This document shows, piece after piece, positions 17,518 through 29,446 of a DNA stretch of 64,000 bases. The first letter of the stretch is position 1. Each line of letters starts with the position of its first letter. The DNA lies in NCBI RefSeq assembly GCF_027924605.1, contig NZ_AP027042.1, positions 4,069,524-4,133,523 on the forward strand. Reading direction: 5' to 3'. The notes beneath the pieces are model-generated. The model did not search any database. It worked only from the letters and a program-made list of their open reading frames with translations, and was not told the origin of the DNA. The position numbers were made by a program, and so were the translations under genes. This DNA comes from Dyella sp. GSA-30. GTDB lineage: Bacteria; Pseudomonadota; Gammaproteobacteria; Xanthomonadales; Rhodanobacteraceae.

Positions 17518-18501
17518 TCACATCACGGGATACGGCCCGTCGGTAAACACCGTGTCGTGATATCCCTTGCTGCCCACCTCGCGGGCGAGCGGGCTGCGGA
17601 TATCCGTGCCGTTACGTAGAGTGTCCAGCACATGTTGAAAACCGTAACGCGGTTGCCAACCCAGCGCCTCTCTGGCGCGCGTATTGACGTAGACGCGATC
17701 GAGCCCGTCGAGAAGGTGCCAGCCTTGCGCTGCGTAAAGCGATGCGCATGCCGGAAAGCGCGCCTGCACTACCTGATCGGCATGTAACCTGATGCTCGCC
17801 AGGTCACCGGGCTCGAATGGCGTCGTCGCCGAAACGATGTAGCGGCCAAAACCCAGCCTGGGTGCCGCGTCCAGCGCCAGAAGATGCGCGCTGACGACAT
17901 CCTCGATATCGGCTCGCCGATACAACAGCTCATTGGCCTGCGCATTGTCCGGCGCAAAAGCCGAGCGCACCTGCGGATCGTCATCGGCCTCGGGGAAAAA
18001 GCGCGATGTGCGCAGCACGATCGCTGGAAGTCGATGCCGCCTCGCAAACAGTTCGCACAGATTCTCCGCCGCGAGCTTGCTCACGCCATAGATATTCTTC
18101 GGCACCGGAACAACGTCTTCCGTGATCCATGCCGCCGGCTCGCCGGCTGGTGGAACGAGCGCCGATCCAAATACGCTTGTTGTGCTTGTAAATACAAACG
18201 CACCGACCTTGCGACTTGCCGCCTCTTCAAGAAGATTGAGCGTGCCGGTGATATTGGTATCGATAAAATCCTGATATGCATGCGTGGCGACGTGCGGTTT
18301 GTGCAGCGTTGCCGTGTGGATGATCTGGTCGATACCAGCCAAGCACTCGCGCACGAAAGTGCGGTCGCTGATCGACCCCACTCGGTCCGTGAACGGTGAC
18401 GGCTTGAGATCGATGCCAAGTACGTCTCGGCCTGCTTTTCTCAACGTACGCATCAGCGCTTCGCCAAGATGGCCCGCGCTGCCGGTGACCAATATCTTCA
18501 T
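17518..18501 (-). CDS. NAD-dependent epimerase/dehydratase family protein
   Basis: A 327-residue extended SDR. The Rossmann motif TGSAGHLGEAL is at residues 6-16, DIDLKP-type acidic residue after strand 2 (GIDLKPSPF), catalytic Ser/Thr in FTSTTSVFG and Tyr-x3-Lys in YGVSK (~140). The C-terminal half (GWQPRYGFQHVLDTL) is the usual sugar-epimerase substrate domain. No sugar-nucleotide operon surrounds it, so the substrate is open. It is divergent from a small Xre-type regulator with 116 bp between starts. Confidence 0.88.
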   Translation of the reverse strand: MKILVTGSAGHLGEALMRTLRKAGRDVLGIDLKPSPFTDRVGSISDRTFVRECLAGIDQIIHTATLHKPHVATHAYQDFIDTNITGTLNLLEEAASRKVGAFVFTSTTSVFGSALVPPAGEPAAWITEDVVPVPKNIYGVSKLAAENLCELFARRHRLPAIVLRTSRFFPEADDDPQVRSAFAPDNAQANELLYRRADIEDVVSAHLLALDAAPRLGFGRYIVSATTPFEPGDLASIRLHADQVVQARFPACASLYAAQGWHLLDGLDRVYVNTRAREALGWQPRYGFQHVLDTLRNGTDIRSPLAREVGSKGYHDTVFTDGPYPVM

Positions 18502-18581
18502 GTGCGTCCTCTTGCCTGGGGAGGTCGCGGTCGCGACCGTCCCGCCACATCACGTTAGCAGCCACAGCCAGCGCGATATAC

Positions 18582-18594
18582 GCATAAAATATGC
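18582..18594. promoter_or_regulatory. Small palindrome upstream of the Xre-type regulator
   Basis: GCATA-AAA-TATGC, 24 bp before the start codon of the Xre gene and in the divergent gap to the epimerase-family gene. An autoregulatory operator is plausible by position; this is the only support. Confidence 0.35.
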
Positions 18595-18617
18595 ACGGCA
18601 TCCCAAGGAGCACGCTC

Positions 18618-19163
18618 ATGGGCACGATCAACGCTTTCGGCTTCGACATGCGCCGCATGCGCCTGCTGCGCGGCATGAAACAGCAACACCTGGCGCAACT
18701 GCTCGGCGTGGACCAGGCAACGATATCGCGCTGGGAACGCGGCACGCTCTCACCCTCGAAAAAGCAAGGCGACGCCGCGCGCCGTCTGCTGGTGGACACA
18801 CCGGCGCCGACGCAAGACGCAGCGCTGAAACGCCTGGTCGAATCATCGACGCAAAAAGTGCATCTGATCTGCAGCCGCAGCCATCGCCTGCTCGCCGCAT
18901 CCCCTGCCCGCACGGCCGCATGGCAAGTCGATGCCACCACACTGCTCGGCACCTCCATGCTCGGCTACGCCAGCGACGATATCCTGCAGGCCGAGGCGAG
19001 CTTGAACGAACTCGGCTGGCACGAGGGCGAGATCGCCGCGCTCGAAGTGCGCACCGGCGCAAACCGCGACCCGCACGTACCGATCGTGCCTGGAACGATG
19101 CTGTGGGAACGCATCGTGCTGGCGGATGGCACGATCGGGCGCCTGGTCACTACGCTGGCGTGA
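18618..19163 (+). CDS. Xre-family regulator with C-terminal PAS-like domain
   Basis: A 181-residue DNA-binding protein. Start at 18618 (MGTINAFGFD) has AAGGAG seven bases upstream; the ATG at 18591 lies inside a palindrome and has no such site. Residues ~8-55 are a Xre helix-turn-helix (MRLLRGMKQQHLAQLLG-VDQATISRWERG). Residues ~80-180 (VHLICSRSHRLLAASPARTA... LLGTSMLGYASDDIL... ERIVLADGTIGRLVTTLA) have PAS-like character, suggesting a small-molecule or redox input. It faces the GST gene (6 bp between stops). Targets unknown. Confidence 0.75.
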   Translation: MGTINAFGFDMRRMRLLRGMKQQHLAQLLGVDQATISRWERGTLSPSKKQGDAARRLLVDTPAPTQDAALKRLVESSTQKVHLICSRSHRLLAASPARTAAWQVDATTLLGTSMLGYASDDILQAEASLNELGWHEGEIAALEVRTGANRDPHVPIVPGTMLWERIVLADGTIGRLVTTLA

Positions 19164-19169
19164 GCCGGA

Positions 19170-19823
19170 TCAGCTCGCTTGCCGGGCAGCGGTGTTGACC
19201 GCCAATTGAGCCGCGAAAGCCCGTTGATAAGCAGGCCGCGCTTCGCCGCGGGCGACATAGGCAGCCAGGTTCGGAAATTCACCCAGGATGCCCGACGGCC
19301 GGGTCCTGAGCAGCACCGATACCATGATCAGATCGCCCACGCTGAATGCACCATCGAGCCACTCGGCATCGCCCAGGCGAACCGAAAGCTGACCTAACCG
19401 CTGACGGATACGGTCCGCCACTAGCGGCACGCGTTCCGCGCTCCAGGGCTTGTCACCTTCCGCAAACTTGGCGTTCGAGAGTTCGAGGATCGGCGGTTCC
19501 ACCGTGCTGAGCGCGGCAAACATCCAGGTAATGGCGCGCGCCCGGGCATCGGGATCGGTCGGCAGCAGCCCCGTATGACGCTCGGCGATATGGAAGACGA
19601 TCGCGCCGGTCTCAAATAGCGCAAGAGTGCCTTCTTCATACGTTGGAATCTGGCCAAACGGGTGAAGGCGCAGATGCGCGGGTGCCTTCATCGCCTGCGG
19701 CGAAACGAGGCGAACCTCATAGGGTTGGCCAGCCTCTTCAAGCGCCCAGCGAACGCGCGTGTCGCGTGCCAGTCCCTTGCCACCATCGGGCGAGCATTCA
19801 AAAGCGGTAATCGTGATCGTCAT
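19170..19823 (-). CDS. Glutathione S-transferase family protein
   Basis: A 217-residue GST. The thioredoxin-like N-domain contains the cis-Pro/glutathione motif in FGQIPTYEEG and LFETGAIVFHIAE (~residues 55-80); the helical C-domain contains EWLDGAFSVGDLIMVSVL with the conserved N-capping Asp (~155-172). The active-site region near residues 9-20 (CSPDGGKGLARD) differs from classical Cys/Ser enzymes. It follows the YCII gene on the same strand with 45 bp between, likely one operon. Confidence 0.88.
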   Translation of the reverse strand: MTITITAFECSPDGGKGLARDTRVRWALEEAGQPYEVRLVSPQAMKAPAHLRLHPFGQIPTYEEGTLALFETGAIVFHIAERHTGLLPTDPDARARAITWMFAALSTVEPPILELSNAKFAEGDKPWSAERVPLVADRIRQRLGQLSVRLGDAEWLDGAFSVGDLIMVSVLLRTRPSGILGEFPNLAAYVARGEARPAYQRAFAAQLAVNTAARQAS

Positions 19824-19868
19824 CGAATGGCTCCTCTAGACCAGCATCGGTAGCTGTGGGTTCTGAGC

Positions 19869-20219
19869 TTAGTTAAATGGCCGAATCTCGATCTCACTCG
19901 GGCCGGGCATGGGATTCGGGCAGCGCTTCACCCAGGCGAGCGCCTCGTCCATGTCCCTGACGTCCCAGATCCAGAAGCCGGCGACCAGTTCATGGGTTTC
20001 GGCAAAGGGCCCATCGATCACCCTGCGACTGGGACCGTCGAATGCGACACGCTTGGCCTGCGAGGTGGGCTGGAGGCCCTCGGCCATGAGCAGAACGCCA
20101 GCCTCGCGCAGCTCGTCGTTGAACCTGCCCATCGCCGCCATCATCCCGGCCACCCACTCCGCCGAGGCCGTCCCGTTTTCGCTCTGGTCGGTTGCCTTCA
20201 CGAATACCATCACGCGCAT
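19869..20219 (-). CDS. YCII/DGPF-domain protein
   Basis: A 116-residue protein of the YCII-related (DGPF) family, a dimeric ferredoxin-like fold often found next to sigma factors or oxidoreductases. The signature DGPFAETHELVAGFWIWDV is at residues ~69-87, and the N-terminal MRVMVFVKATDQSENG is typical. Enzymatic role of the family is largely unknown. It is the first gene of a likely two-gene unit with the GST; no sigma-factor partner is adjacent. Confidence 0.85.
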   Translation of the reverse strand: MRVMVFVKATDQSENGTASAEWVAGMMAAMGRFNDELREAGVLLMAEGLQPTSQAKRVAFDGPSRRVIDGPFAETHELVAGFWIWDVRDMDEALAWVKRCPNPMPGPSEIEIRPFN

Positions 20220-20694
20220 CGCCTTTCTCCCACCCTGGAGCCGGCTTTACCGGCTTGATATAGGAACGACGAACAAGGCTTTAGAAAATCGACAGCATCC
20301 CGAGAATTTTTTCTGCGCTCGAGACTTAACCGGATCGAGCCTCTTTGGAACCCGGAAAATTTCAGCGTTCTCCAGACTGCACACGGACACAGGTATACCC
20401 CAGACGCAGATCCGACGTCCCTGCCTCCGCGGCGCCTTCAGGGTCGAAAGAAGCCATGTCGTTCGACGTTCGCGGATCATCGAAATGCCCCGGATGAGCC
20501 GCTGGCGTTTGAGGGGCTAGTGGGTACTGCTGCGCCGGCTCTCGGACATGCTTGCCCGAGAGCTCGGTTTCCCGCATAGGAAAGAAACAGTAGCAGTAGC
20601 GCGCAAGCTCCGATCGAGGCGGGTTTTCGGTGCACGAGATGCGCTTTACCTGGTGGGCTGGGACCGCTTTAGCACCCAGTGTATCTCGCGTCCG
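20220..20694. other. 475-bp intergenic region between guaA and the YCII gene
   Basis: No coding region is convincing; open frames here are short and without recognisable content. It follows the guaA stop on the minus strand and must hold the promoter of the YCII-GST pair. A hairpin GCTCTCGG / CCGAGAGC with a ten-base loop is at 20538-20563 and could mark the end of the gua transcript, but no T-run follows. I looked for tRNA, 6S or tmRNA features and did not find them. Confidence 0.5.
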
Positions 20695-22278
<1,584 letters not shown>

Positions 22279-22315
22279 GGGGGCCAGTACATGCAAACGA
22301 AAAATGGGAGCAGCG

Positions 22316-22407
22316 AGGAATCAGTAGATAGTCAAAAGGAGCAAGAAACGAGCATCAAGGCGTCCGCCCTGCACTCTTTTCTCACTCCTCTTCACTCACT
22401 ACTCGCC
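22316..22407. repeat. Degenerate inverted repeat between guaB and guaA
   Basis: The right arm (CTCACTCCTCTTCACTCACT region, 22381-22400) closely resembles the arms of the well-kept element at 60777-60868; the left arm is decayed. It fills most of the 130-bp gap between guaB and guaA, inside the presumed operon. Membership in the same family is by eye. Confidence 0.55.
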
Positions 22408-22408
22408 T

Positions 22409-23893
<1,485 letters not shown>

Positions 23894-23942
23894 TTATACG
23901 CGCCATCCCGATGGTGCGCCACACCATCGGTACCGGGCTGCG

Positions 23943-24797
23943 TCAATCCGTCCGCGCCTCGGCAGCCTCGAGGGTATTTTCCATCAGCGTGGCCACGGTC
24001 ATCGGGCCGACACCGCCGGGGACCGGCGTGATCCAGCTGGCGCGCTCGGCAGCGGGCTCGAATTCCACGTCGCCGATCAGGCGTCCGTCGTCCAACCGGT
24101 TGATGCCGACGTCGATCACCACCGCACCAGGCTTGATCCATTCGCCCTTGACCAGACCGGGGCGGCCGACGGCAACGATCACGATATCCGCCTGCCGGAC
24201 AAACCCTTCCAGATCCTGGGTGAATTTGTGGCAGGTGGTGGTGGTGCAGCCGGCGATGAGCAGTTCCAGCACCAGCGGTCGACCAACATGGTTGGACACG
24301 CCCACGACCACGGCGTGCTGGCCGCGCACCGGGCGATCGGTATGCCCCAGCAGGGTCATCACTCCCTTGGGAGTACACGGGCGCAGACCGAAGCGGCGCA
24401 ACGCCAGGCGGCCGAGATTGACGGCCTGGAAACCGTCCACGTCCTTGTTGGGGTCGATGCGGTCGACCAGCGCGTCTTCGTCAATATGGTCGGGCAGCGG
24501 CGACTGCACCAGGATGCCGTGCACCGCGGGGTCGGCATTGAGCCGGTCGATCAGGGCGAAGAGTTCTTCCTGACTGGTACTGGCCGGCAGGTCGAAGTCG
24601 AAGGAGCGGAACCCGACCTGATGGCAGGCCTTGCGCTTGTTGCGCACATAGACCGACGAACTGGCGTCGCTGCCGACCAGCACCACGGCCAGCCCCGGCT
24701 CGGCCAGCCCCTTGGCTTTGCGCTCGGCTACACGCTTGGCAATGCGGTCCAGCAGTTCCTGGGCTATCCGCTTACCGTCGAGGATGCGAGCGCTCAT
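23943..24797 (-). CDS. folD: Bifunctional methylenetetrahydrofolate dehydrogenase/cyclohydrolase
   Basis: A 284-residue cytosolic enzyme interconverting 5,10-methylene-, methenyl- and 10-formyl-tetrahydrofolate. Signatures: [17 protein letters not shown] (catalytic Tyr and Lys), [25 protein letters not shown], and the NADP site [13 protein letters not shown]. In many FolD proteins this last motif reads GRSxxVGxP; here GVSNHVGRP replaces the Arg, worth noting for cofactor preference. Start at 24797 ([12 protein letters not shown]) has AAGGA upstream. One-carbon supply fits the adjacent purine genes. Confidence 0.96.
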   Translation of the reverse strand: MSARILDGKRIAQELLDRIAKRVAERKAKGLAEPGLAVVLVGSDASSSVYVRNKRKACHQVGFRSFDFDLPASTSQEELFALIDRLNADPAVHGILVQSPLPDHIDEDALVDRIDPNKDVDGFQAVNLGRLALRRFGLRPCTPKGVMTLLGHTDRPVRGQHAVVVGVSNHVGRPLVLELLIAGCTTTTCHKFTQDLEGFVRQADIVIVAVGRPGLVKGEWIKPGAVVIDVGINRLDDGRLIGDVEFEPAAERASWITPVPGGVGPMTVATLMENTLEAAEARTD

Positions 24798-24887
24798 GGC
24801 ATTTTCCTTATCCTGCAAAGCGCGACATTATCCTGACTCGACCTTGGCCGCACAAACGATGTCGGCTATTTACCAACAAGAGTCATC

Positions 24888-25487
24888 ATGGCCACTGTTT
24901 CCGTACCCGTCCCCACCCCGTTGCATGCCCCGCCGCTACTGTTACGTCCCTGGCAGGACGACGATGCGCCGGCACTGTACGAAGCCATTCGCGAGTCGAT
25001 CGAGAGCGTCGGGCGCTTCATGCCCTGGTGCCATCCCGAGTACCGCCTGGACGAAGCCCAGGCATGGACGGCCCATTGCCGCGCCAGCTGGCTCGAAGGC
25101 AGCATGCACGACTTTGCGATCCTGACGACGGAAGGCCGCCTGCTCGGTGCGGTCGGGCTCAACCAGCTCGACTATCGCAATTTTCGCGCGAACCTGGGCT
25201 ACTGGATCCGCGATTCGGCCCGCGGCCAGGGCTATACGGCACTGGCTGCACGCACGGTGGCGGCGTTTGGCTTCGGGTCGCTTGCTCTACAGCGCATCGA
25301 AATTGTTGCCGCCGTGGACAACCTGGCCAGCCAGCGATGCGCCGAGAAGATCGGCGGTCAACGCGAAGGGATCGCACGTCGGCGTATCTGGATGCATGAC
25401 GAGGCGCACAACGCCGTGGTCTACGGACTCGTCCCCGACGACCTGATTCAGCCGGCCGCGGCGCACCAGCGCACGATGTCTTCGTAG
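24888..25487 (+). CDS. GNAT N-acetyltransferase (RimJ/RimL-like)
   Basis: A 199-residue acetyltransferase of the RimJ/RimL type. The acetyl-CoA motif A is IRDSARGQGYTALAARTVAAFGF (pyrophosphate loop RGQGYT, ~residues 107-120), and motif B is LQRIEIVAAVDNLASQRCAEKIG. The N-terminal LLLRPWQDDDAPALYEAI is typical. Substrate (protein N-terminus or small molecule) is unknown. Its last 40 bases overlap the 3' end of the convergent moeB-like gene. Confidence 0.9.
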   Translation: MATVSVPVPTPLHAPPLLLRPWQDDDAPALYEAIRESIESVGRFMPWCHPEYRLDEAQAWTAHCRASWLEGSMHDFAILTTEGRLLGAVGLNQLDYRNFRANLGYWIRDSARGQGYTALAARTVAAFGFGSLALQRIEIVAAVDNLASQRCAEKIGGQREGIARRRIWMHDEAHNAVVYGLVPDDLIQPAAAHQRTMSS

Positions 25488-26617
25488 CCTTCGAAGATCG
25501 CCTGCGGCCCGCAGCCCGGGCATTCCGGATCGCGCCGCAAGCGGGTTTCGCGAAAACGCATGCCCAGAGCATCGAACGACAACAAGCGTCCGACCAACGG
25601 TTCGCCGAGCGCCAGGATCAGTTTCAAGGCCTCGGTCGCCTGTAGCAGACCGACGATGCCGGGCAGCACGCCAAGCACGCCCGCCTCGCTGCAATTGGGC
25701 GCATCGGCCGCTGCGGGTGGCTCGGGGAACAGACAGCGATAGCACGGCGAATCGGCACGGCGTGGATCGAACACGCTGACCTGGCCGGTGAAGCGTTCGA
25801 CTGCGCCGTAGATCATTGGCATTTTCAGACGCTGGACGGCGGCGGCAATCAGGTAACGCGCGGCAAAGTTGTCCGCGCCATCGATGACGAGGTCGTGGCC
25901 TTGCAGCAAACGTTCGACGCTATCGGCCTGCAGGCGCTCGCTATGCAGATGCACTTTGATGCGCGGATTGAGCGCCGCCAGCGTCAGTTGCGCCGACTCG
26001 GTTTTCAGCATGCCCACGCGCGCGTCGGCATGGATGATCTGGCGATGCAGATTGGAACGTTCGACACGGTCGTCGTCGATCAACGTGATTTCGCCCACAC
26101 CCGCCGCTGCCAGATAAAGCGCCGCGGGAGCGCCCAGGCCACCGGCGCCAAGCAGCGCGACTTTCGCCTTGCCGAGCTTGGACTGCCCTGCTTCGCCCAC
26201 CTGGGGCAAACGCAGCTGGCGCGCATAGCGCTCGGCCGCGTCGCTATCGATGGTGCCGGCGGTGACCGGCAGGCCCTCGGTTTTCCAGCGCGTGAACCCG
26301 CCGGCGATCGAGGCAACCTTGCTGTAGCCCATGCGTTGCAGGGCTTCGGCCGCGAGCAGCGAGCGTTGTCCGCTGCCACAGATCAGCAGGATCGGTCGAT
26401 CACGATCGGCCTCCTGCTGTTCGATGCGCAATTCGAGAAAGCCGCGTGAGATGCCCAGCGCACCGGTGGCGATACCGCTGGCGCGTTCGTCGTCTTCGCG
26501 TACGTCGATCAGCAACGCACCATGCGCTTGACGTGCGATGGCTTGGGCGGGGGTGATTTCTTCGACTTGCTGACGGAGGGCGGCGAGCCAGCTGTCGCGG
26601 TTTAGGGCGTCGGTCAT
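25448..26617 (-). CDS. moeB: Rhodanese-ThiF/MoeB fusion (molybdopterin-synthase adenylyltransferase type)
   Basis: A 389-residue fusion. Residues ~15-115 are a rhodanese domain with active-site loop CGSGQRS (persulfide Cys ~80). Residues ~125-389 are a ThiF/MoeB E1-like adenylyltransferase: GAGGLGAPAALYLAAAGVG (ATP site), DDDRVERSNLHRQ, and two zinc pairs PCYRC and CPGC, with a Cys in NCSEAGVLG. The rhodanese is at the N-terminus, the reverse of eukaryotic MOCS3. It likely activates a MoaD/ThiS-like carrier and supplies sulfur. No moa genes adjoin, so molybdenum cofactor, thiamine or tRNA thiolation remain possible. Confidence 0.85.
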   Translation of the reverse strand: MTDALNRDSWLAALRQQVEEITPAQAIARQAHGALLIDVREDDERASGIATGALGISRGFLELRIEQQEADRDRPILLICGSGQRSLLAAEALQRMGYSKVASIAGGFTRWKTEGLPVTAGTIDSDAAERYARQLRLPQVGEAGQSKLGKAKVALLGAGGLGAPAALYLAAAGVGEITLIDDDRVERSNLHRQIIHADARVGMLKTESAQLTLAALNPRIKVHLHSERLQADSVERLLQGHDLVIDGADNFAARYLIAAAVQRLKMPMIYGAVERFTGQVSVFDPRRADSPCYRCLFPEPPAAADAPNCSEAGVLGVLPGIVGLLQATEALKLILALGEPLVGRLLSFDALGMRFRETRLRRDPECPGCGPQAIFEGYEDIVRWCAAAG

Positions 26618-26648
26618 GGGGTTAGTTTACGCCGCTGGAACGAGAGCG

Positions 26649-26808
26649 CCCCCTCACCCCAACCCTCTCCCCCGGCAAAGCCGGGGAGAGGGAGTTGAGT
26701 GAGGAGAGCTTCAGTGTTTCGATCTTGCGCAACATAGCTCCCTCTCCCCTGCCTTCGCCGGGGGAGAGGGTTGGAGCCTGCCCCGGACTTGATCCGGGGG
26801 TGAGGGGG
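26649..26808. repeat. Double-hairpin intergenic repeat, copy B, with internal insertion
   Basis: Same build as copy A: outer CCCCCTCACCCC arms, inner CCCTCTCCCC hairpins, and a core with TTTCGATCTTGCGCAACA. The right arm is interrupted at about 26775-26796 by a small palindrome (CCCCGGACTT-GATCCGGGG type), itself of a common bacterial repeat form. It lies between moeB and der, both minus strand. Confidence 0.9.
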
Positions 26809-26823
26809 CTTTAGAGCAAGCGC

Positions 26824-28218
26824 CTACTTGCGCTTCTTCATCTCGCGAATCATGCGCTGACGCTTGCGCATCTGCCCTTCGGTCAGCACGTTCTTCTTGC
26901 CGGCATACGGGTTCTCGCCATCACGGAAGCTGATGCGAATCGGCGTGCCTTCCAGCTTGAAACGCTGGCGGAAGAAGTTTTCCAGATAGCGGCGATATGC
27001 CGGTGCAATGTGCTTGGTGCGGCTGCCGTGAATGACGATGGTCGGCGGATTGCTGCCGCCGGGATGTGCAAAACGCAGCTTGGGCGCATGCCCGCGCACC
27101 AACGGCGGCTGATAGCCTTCGTAGGCGCGTTCGAGCGTCTTGGTCAGCTCGGACGAACCCAGCTCCTTGGTGGCGGCAGCATGCGCACGCACCACGGCGC
27201 GCATCAGTTCGCGCAAACCCGAACCATGCAGAGCCGAAATGAATACGCGCTTGGACCACTCGACGAACTGCAGTCGGCGCTCCAACGCACGCTCGCACTG
27301 TTCGCGCTGATACGCATCCATGCCGTCCCACTTGTTGACGGCAATGACCAGCGCCCTGCCCTCATCGATGGCATGACCGATCAGGGTGAGATCCTGGTCC
27401 GCAAGATTTTCGCGTGCATCGACCATCACTACGACGACTTGCGCGGCAGCCATCGATTGCAGCGTCTTGATCACGCTGAACTTCTCGACGGATTCTTCGA
27501 CACGCGCCTTGCGCCGCACGCCGGCGGTATCGATCAGGGTGTAACGCTTACCGTCGCGCTCGACCGGCACGCGAATGGGATCGCGCGTCGTGCCGGCAAC
27601 GTCGGAAACGATCAGGCGATCTTCGCCAAGCAGACGGTTGATCAAGGTCGACTTGCCGGCATTCGGACGGCCGACGATGGCGACACGAATACTGCCGTCT
27701 TCGCCTTCGACCGCTTCTTCCGACTCCGGCGGCAACAGCGGCAGCGTTGCCTCGATCAGCTCTTCGGTTCCGCGGTTATGCGCGGCGGACAAAGGCAAGG
27801 TCGTACCGATGCCGAAGACCGAGAACTCGGACAGCGAGGTCTGGATATCCAGGCCATCGGTCTTGTTGACTGCGGCAATGATCGGCTTGCCGCTGCGGCG
27901 CAGCTCGTCGAGGATGCTGCGATCCTGCGGCAGCAGGCCGTCGCGCGCGTCCACCACAAACACGAGCACGTTCGCCTCGGCGATGGCCAGGCGAACTTGT
28001 TGCGCAGTCAGACCTTCGAGACCTTCTTCGGTACCGGACAAACCACCGGTATCCACTACCACGAAGGGCCTCTCGCCAGTACGGCAGATACCGTAGTGGC
28101 GATCGCGGGTGACACCTGGCATATCGGCTACCAGGGCATCACGGCTGCGCGTCAGCGCGTTGAACAGGGTCGATTTACCGACGTTGGGGCGACCGACCAG
28201 AGCGACGACGGGCAGCAT
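26824..28218 (-). CDS. der: Ribosome-associated GTPase Der (EngA)
   Basis: A 464-residue essential GTPase of 50S subunit assembly. Two tandem G domains: first GRPNVGKSTLFN, DTGG and NKTD (~residues 9-120); second GRPNAGKSTLIN, DTAGVRRKA and NKWD (~180-300). The C-terminal KH-like domain ends in a basic tail (RKRQRMIREMKKRK). Length is normal. It follows bamB by 22 bp, the conserved yfgM-bamB-der order. Confidence 0.98.
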   Translation of the reverse strand: MLPVVALVGRPNVGKSTLFNALTRSRDALVADMPGVTRDRHYGICRTGERPFVVVDTGGLSGTEEGLEGLTAQQVRLAIAEANVLVFVVDARDGLLPQDRSILDELRRSGKPIIAAVNKTDGLDIQTSLSEFSVFGIGTTLPLSAAHNRGTEELIEATLPLLPPESEEAVEGEDGSIRVAIVGRPNAGKSTLINRLLGEDRLIVSDVAGTTRDPIRVPVERDGKRYTLIDTAGVRRKARVEESVEKFSVIKTLQSMAAAQVVVVMVDARENLADQDLTLIGHAIDEGRALVIAVNKWDGMDAYQREQCERALERRLQFVEWSKRVFISALHGSGLRELMRAVVRAHAAATKELGSSELTKTLERAYEGYQPPLVRGHAPKLRFAHPGGSNPPTIVIHGSRTKHIAPAYRRYLENFFRQRFKLEGTPIRISFRDGENPYAGKKNVLTEGQMRKRQRMIREMKKRK

Positions 28219-28240
28219 GGGGAATCATCGGCCTCGGGGA

Positions 28241-29446
28241 TCAATGTCCGCCGAGACGATAGGCGCCAATACGGCCCTTCACGTCTTCGACGTACACGAC
28301 ATCGCCCACGACCAGCGGCTGAGCGCGGATGGCCTTCTTGGACAGGCGCTCGCGAGCGGCCAATGCACCGTCGCCGGTCTGCAGCCAGTGCACGTAGCCC
28401 TCCATATCGCCAGCGACGATATAGTCGGCCTGCACGGCCGGCGCGGTCAGCCAGCGGTACTTGAGCTTGTCGTTCTTCCAGATGTCGGCGCCACCGCTCT
28501 TGTCGAAGCTCCACACCTGCGAGTCGTCGCCAACGCCGTAAAGCGCATTGCCTTTGACATCGATCGAGGTGAAGGTAGAGAACGGACGCGACCACAACGG
28601 GCGACCGCTGGGACCGTCTACGGCCACCAGGTTGCCGTGAAACGCTGCGCCATACAGCGTGTTGCCGTCGATCAGGATGGCGCCGTCGGCATCGTTCAGG
28701 CGGTCGATTTCGGTACGGCCTTCACCGCTGGCGAGCGACTGCTCCCACAGCTTGTCGCCGTTATCCATGCGCAGCGCCACCAGCTTGCCAGCATCGCTAC
28801 CGAAGAACACCACGCCGTTGGCGCCCAGCAGCGGGCCGTTGCCGCGCAGGCTGAGCAGCGGCACGGTGCTCTGGTCGTAGGCCCAGCGACGCTCGCCGGT
28901 ACCGCTGTCGAAGCCATACAGGCGGCCGTCACCGGTACGGGCAACCACCAAGTTACCGACGATGGTCGGCGCGGTCAGCACTTCGGAATTGATCGTGGCC
29001 GACCAGCGCTCGCTGCCGTCCTTTGCATTCAGGCCATAGACGTGACCGTCGAGGGTGCCCACGACCAGCAGGTCGCCGGAAACCGCCGGACCGCCGGCGT
29101 AGTACGAATCGTAGCGCTGCTTCTTGGTGTCGCCCCAGCCGAACCAGCCATGCTGGCGCGAGCTCTTGCTCCACAGGGTCTTGCCGGTCTGCGCGTCGAA
29201 CGCGGCCAGATGGCCATCCGTGCTGGCGGCGTAAAGCACGCCATCGGCATAGGCCGGACGCAGGCGCAGACCGCTGTCGCCCGCCCCCTTGCCGACACTG
29301 CTGCGCCACAGGCGCGTGACCTGCACGGACGACTTGAAGCCCTTCTCAAGCGGTGTGGGCGGCTGAACGTTCTCTTTCTTGAAAGAGTGGCAGCCAGCGA
29401 GCGCTACCAAAGACGTCAGCGCGATCAGCAAAAAACGACGGTTCAT
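28241..29446 (-). CDS. bamB: Outer membrane assembly lipoprotein BamB
   Basis: A 401-residue lipoprotein of the BAM complex, which inserts beta-barrel proteins into the outer membrane. Lipobox LVALAGC puts the lipidated Cys at ~19. The rest is an eight-bladed PQQ-like propeller with repeated blade motifs such as AFDAQTGKTLW, GLNAKDGSERW, GFDSGTGERRW and AVDGPSGRPLW. The ATG overlaps the yfgM stop (ATGA), so the two are coupled. Length and composition are normal for the family. Confidence 0.97.
   Translation of the reverse strand: MNRRFLLIALTSLVALAGCHSFKKENVQPPTPLEKGFKSSVQVTRLWRSSVGKGAGDSGLRLRPAYADGVLYAASTDGHLAAFDAQTGKTLWSKSSRQHGWFGWGDTKKQRYDSYYAGGPAVSGDLLVVGTLDGHVYGLNAKDGSERWSATINSEVLTAPTIVGNLVVARTGDGRLYGFDSGTGERRWAYDQSTVPLLSLRGNGPLLGANGVVFFGSDAGKLVALRMDNGDKLWEQSLASGEGRTEIDRLNDADGAILIDGNTLYGAAFHGNLVAVDGPSGRPLWSRPFSTFTSIDVKGNALYGVGDDSQVWSFDKSGGADIWKNDKLKYRWLTAPAVQADYIVAGDMEGYVHWLQTGDGALAARERLSKKAIRAQPLVVGDVVYVEDVKGRIGAYRLGGH

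Noticed and set aside
20362-20577. Short minus-strand frame in the guaA-YCII gap as a small gene
   Set aside because: No ribosome site, no motif, composition like non-coding DNA.
20220-20694. Structured RNA (6S, tmRNA or riboswitch) in the 475-bp gap
   Set aside because: Only one 8-bp hairpin and no conserved segment of these RNAs could be recognised; a covariance-model search would be needed to revisit.
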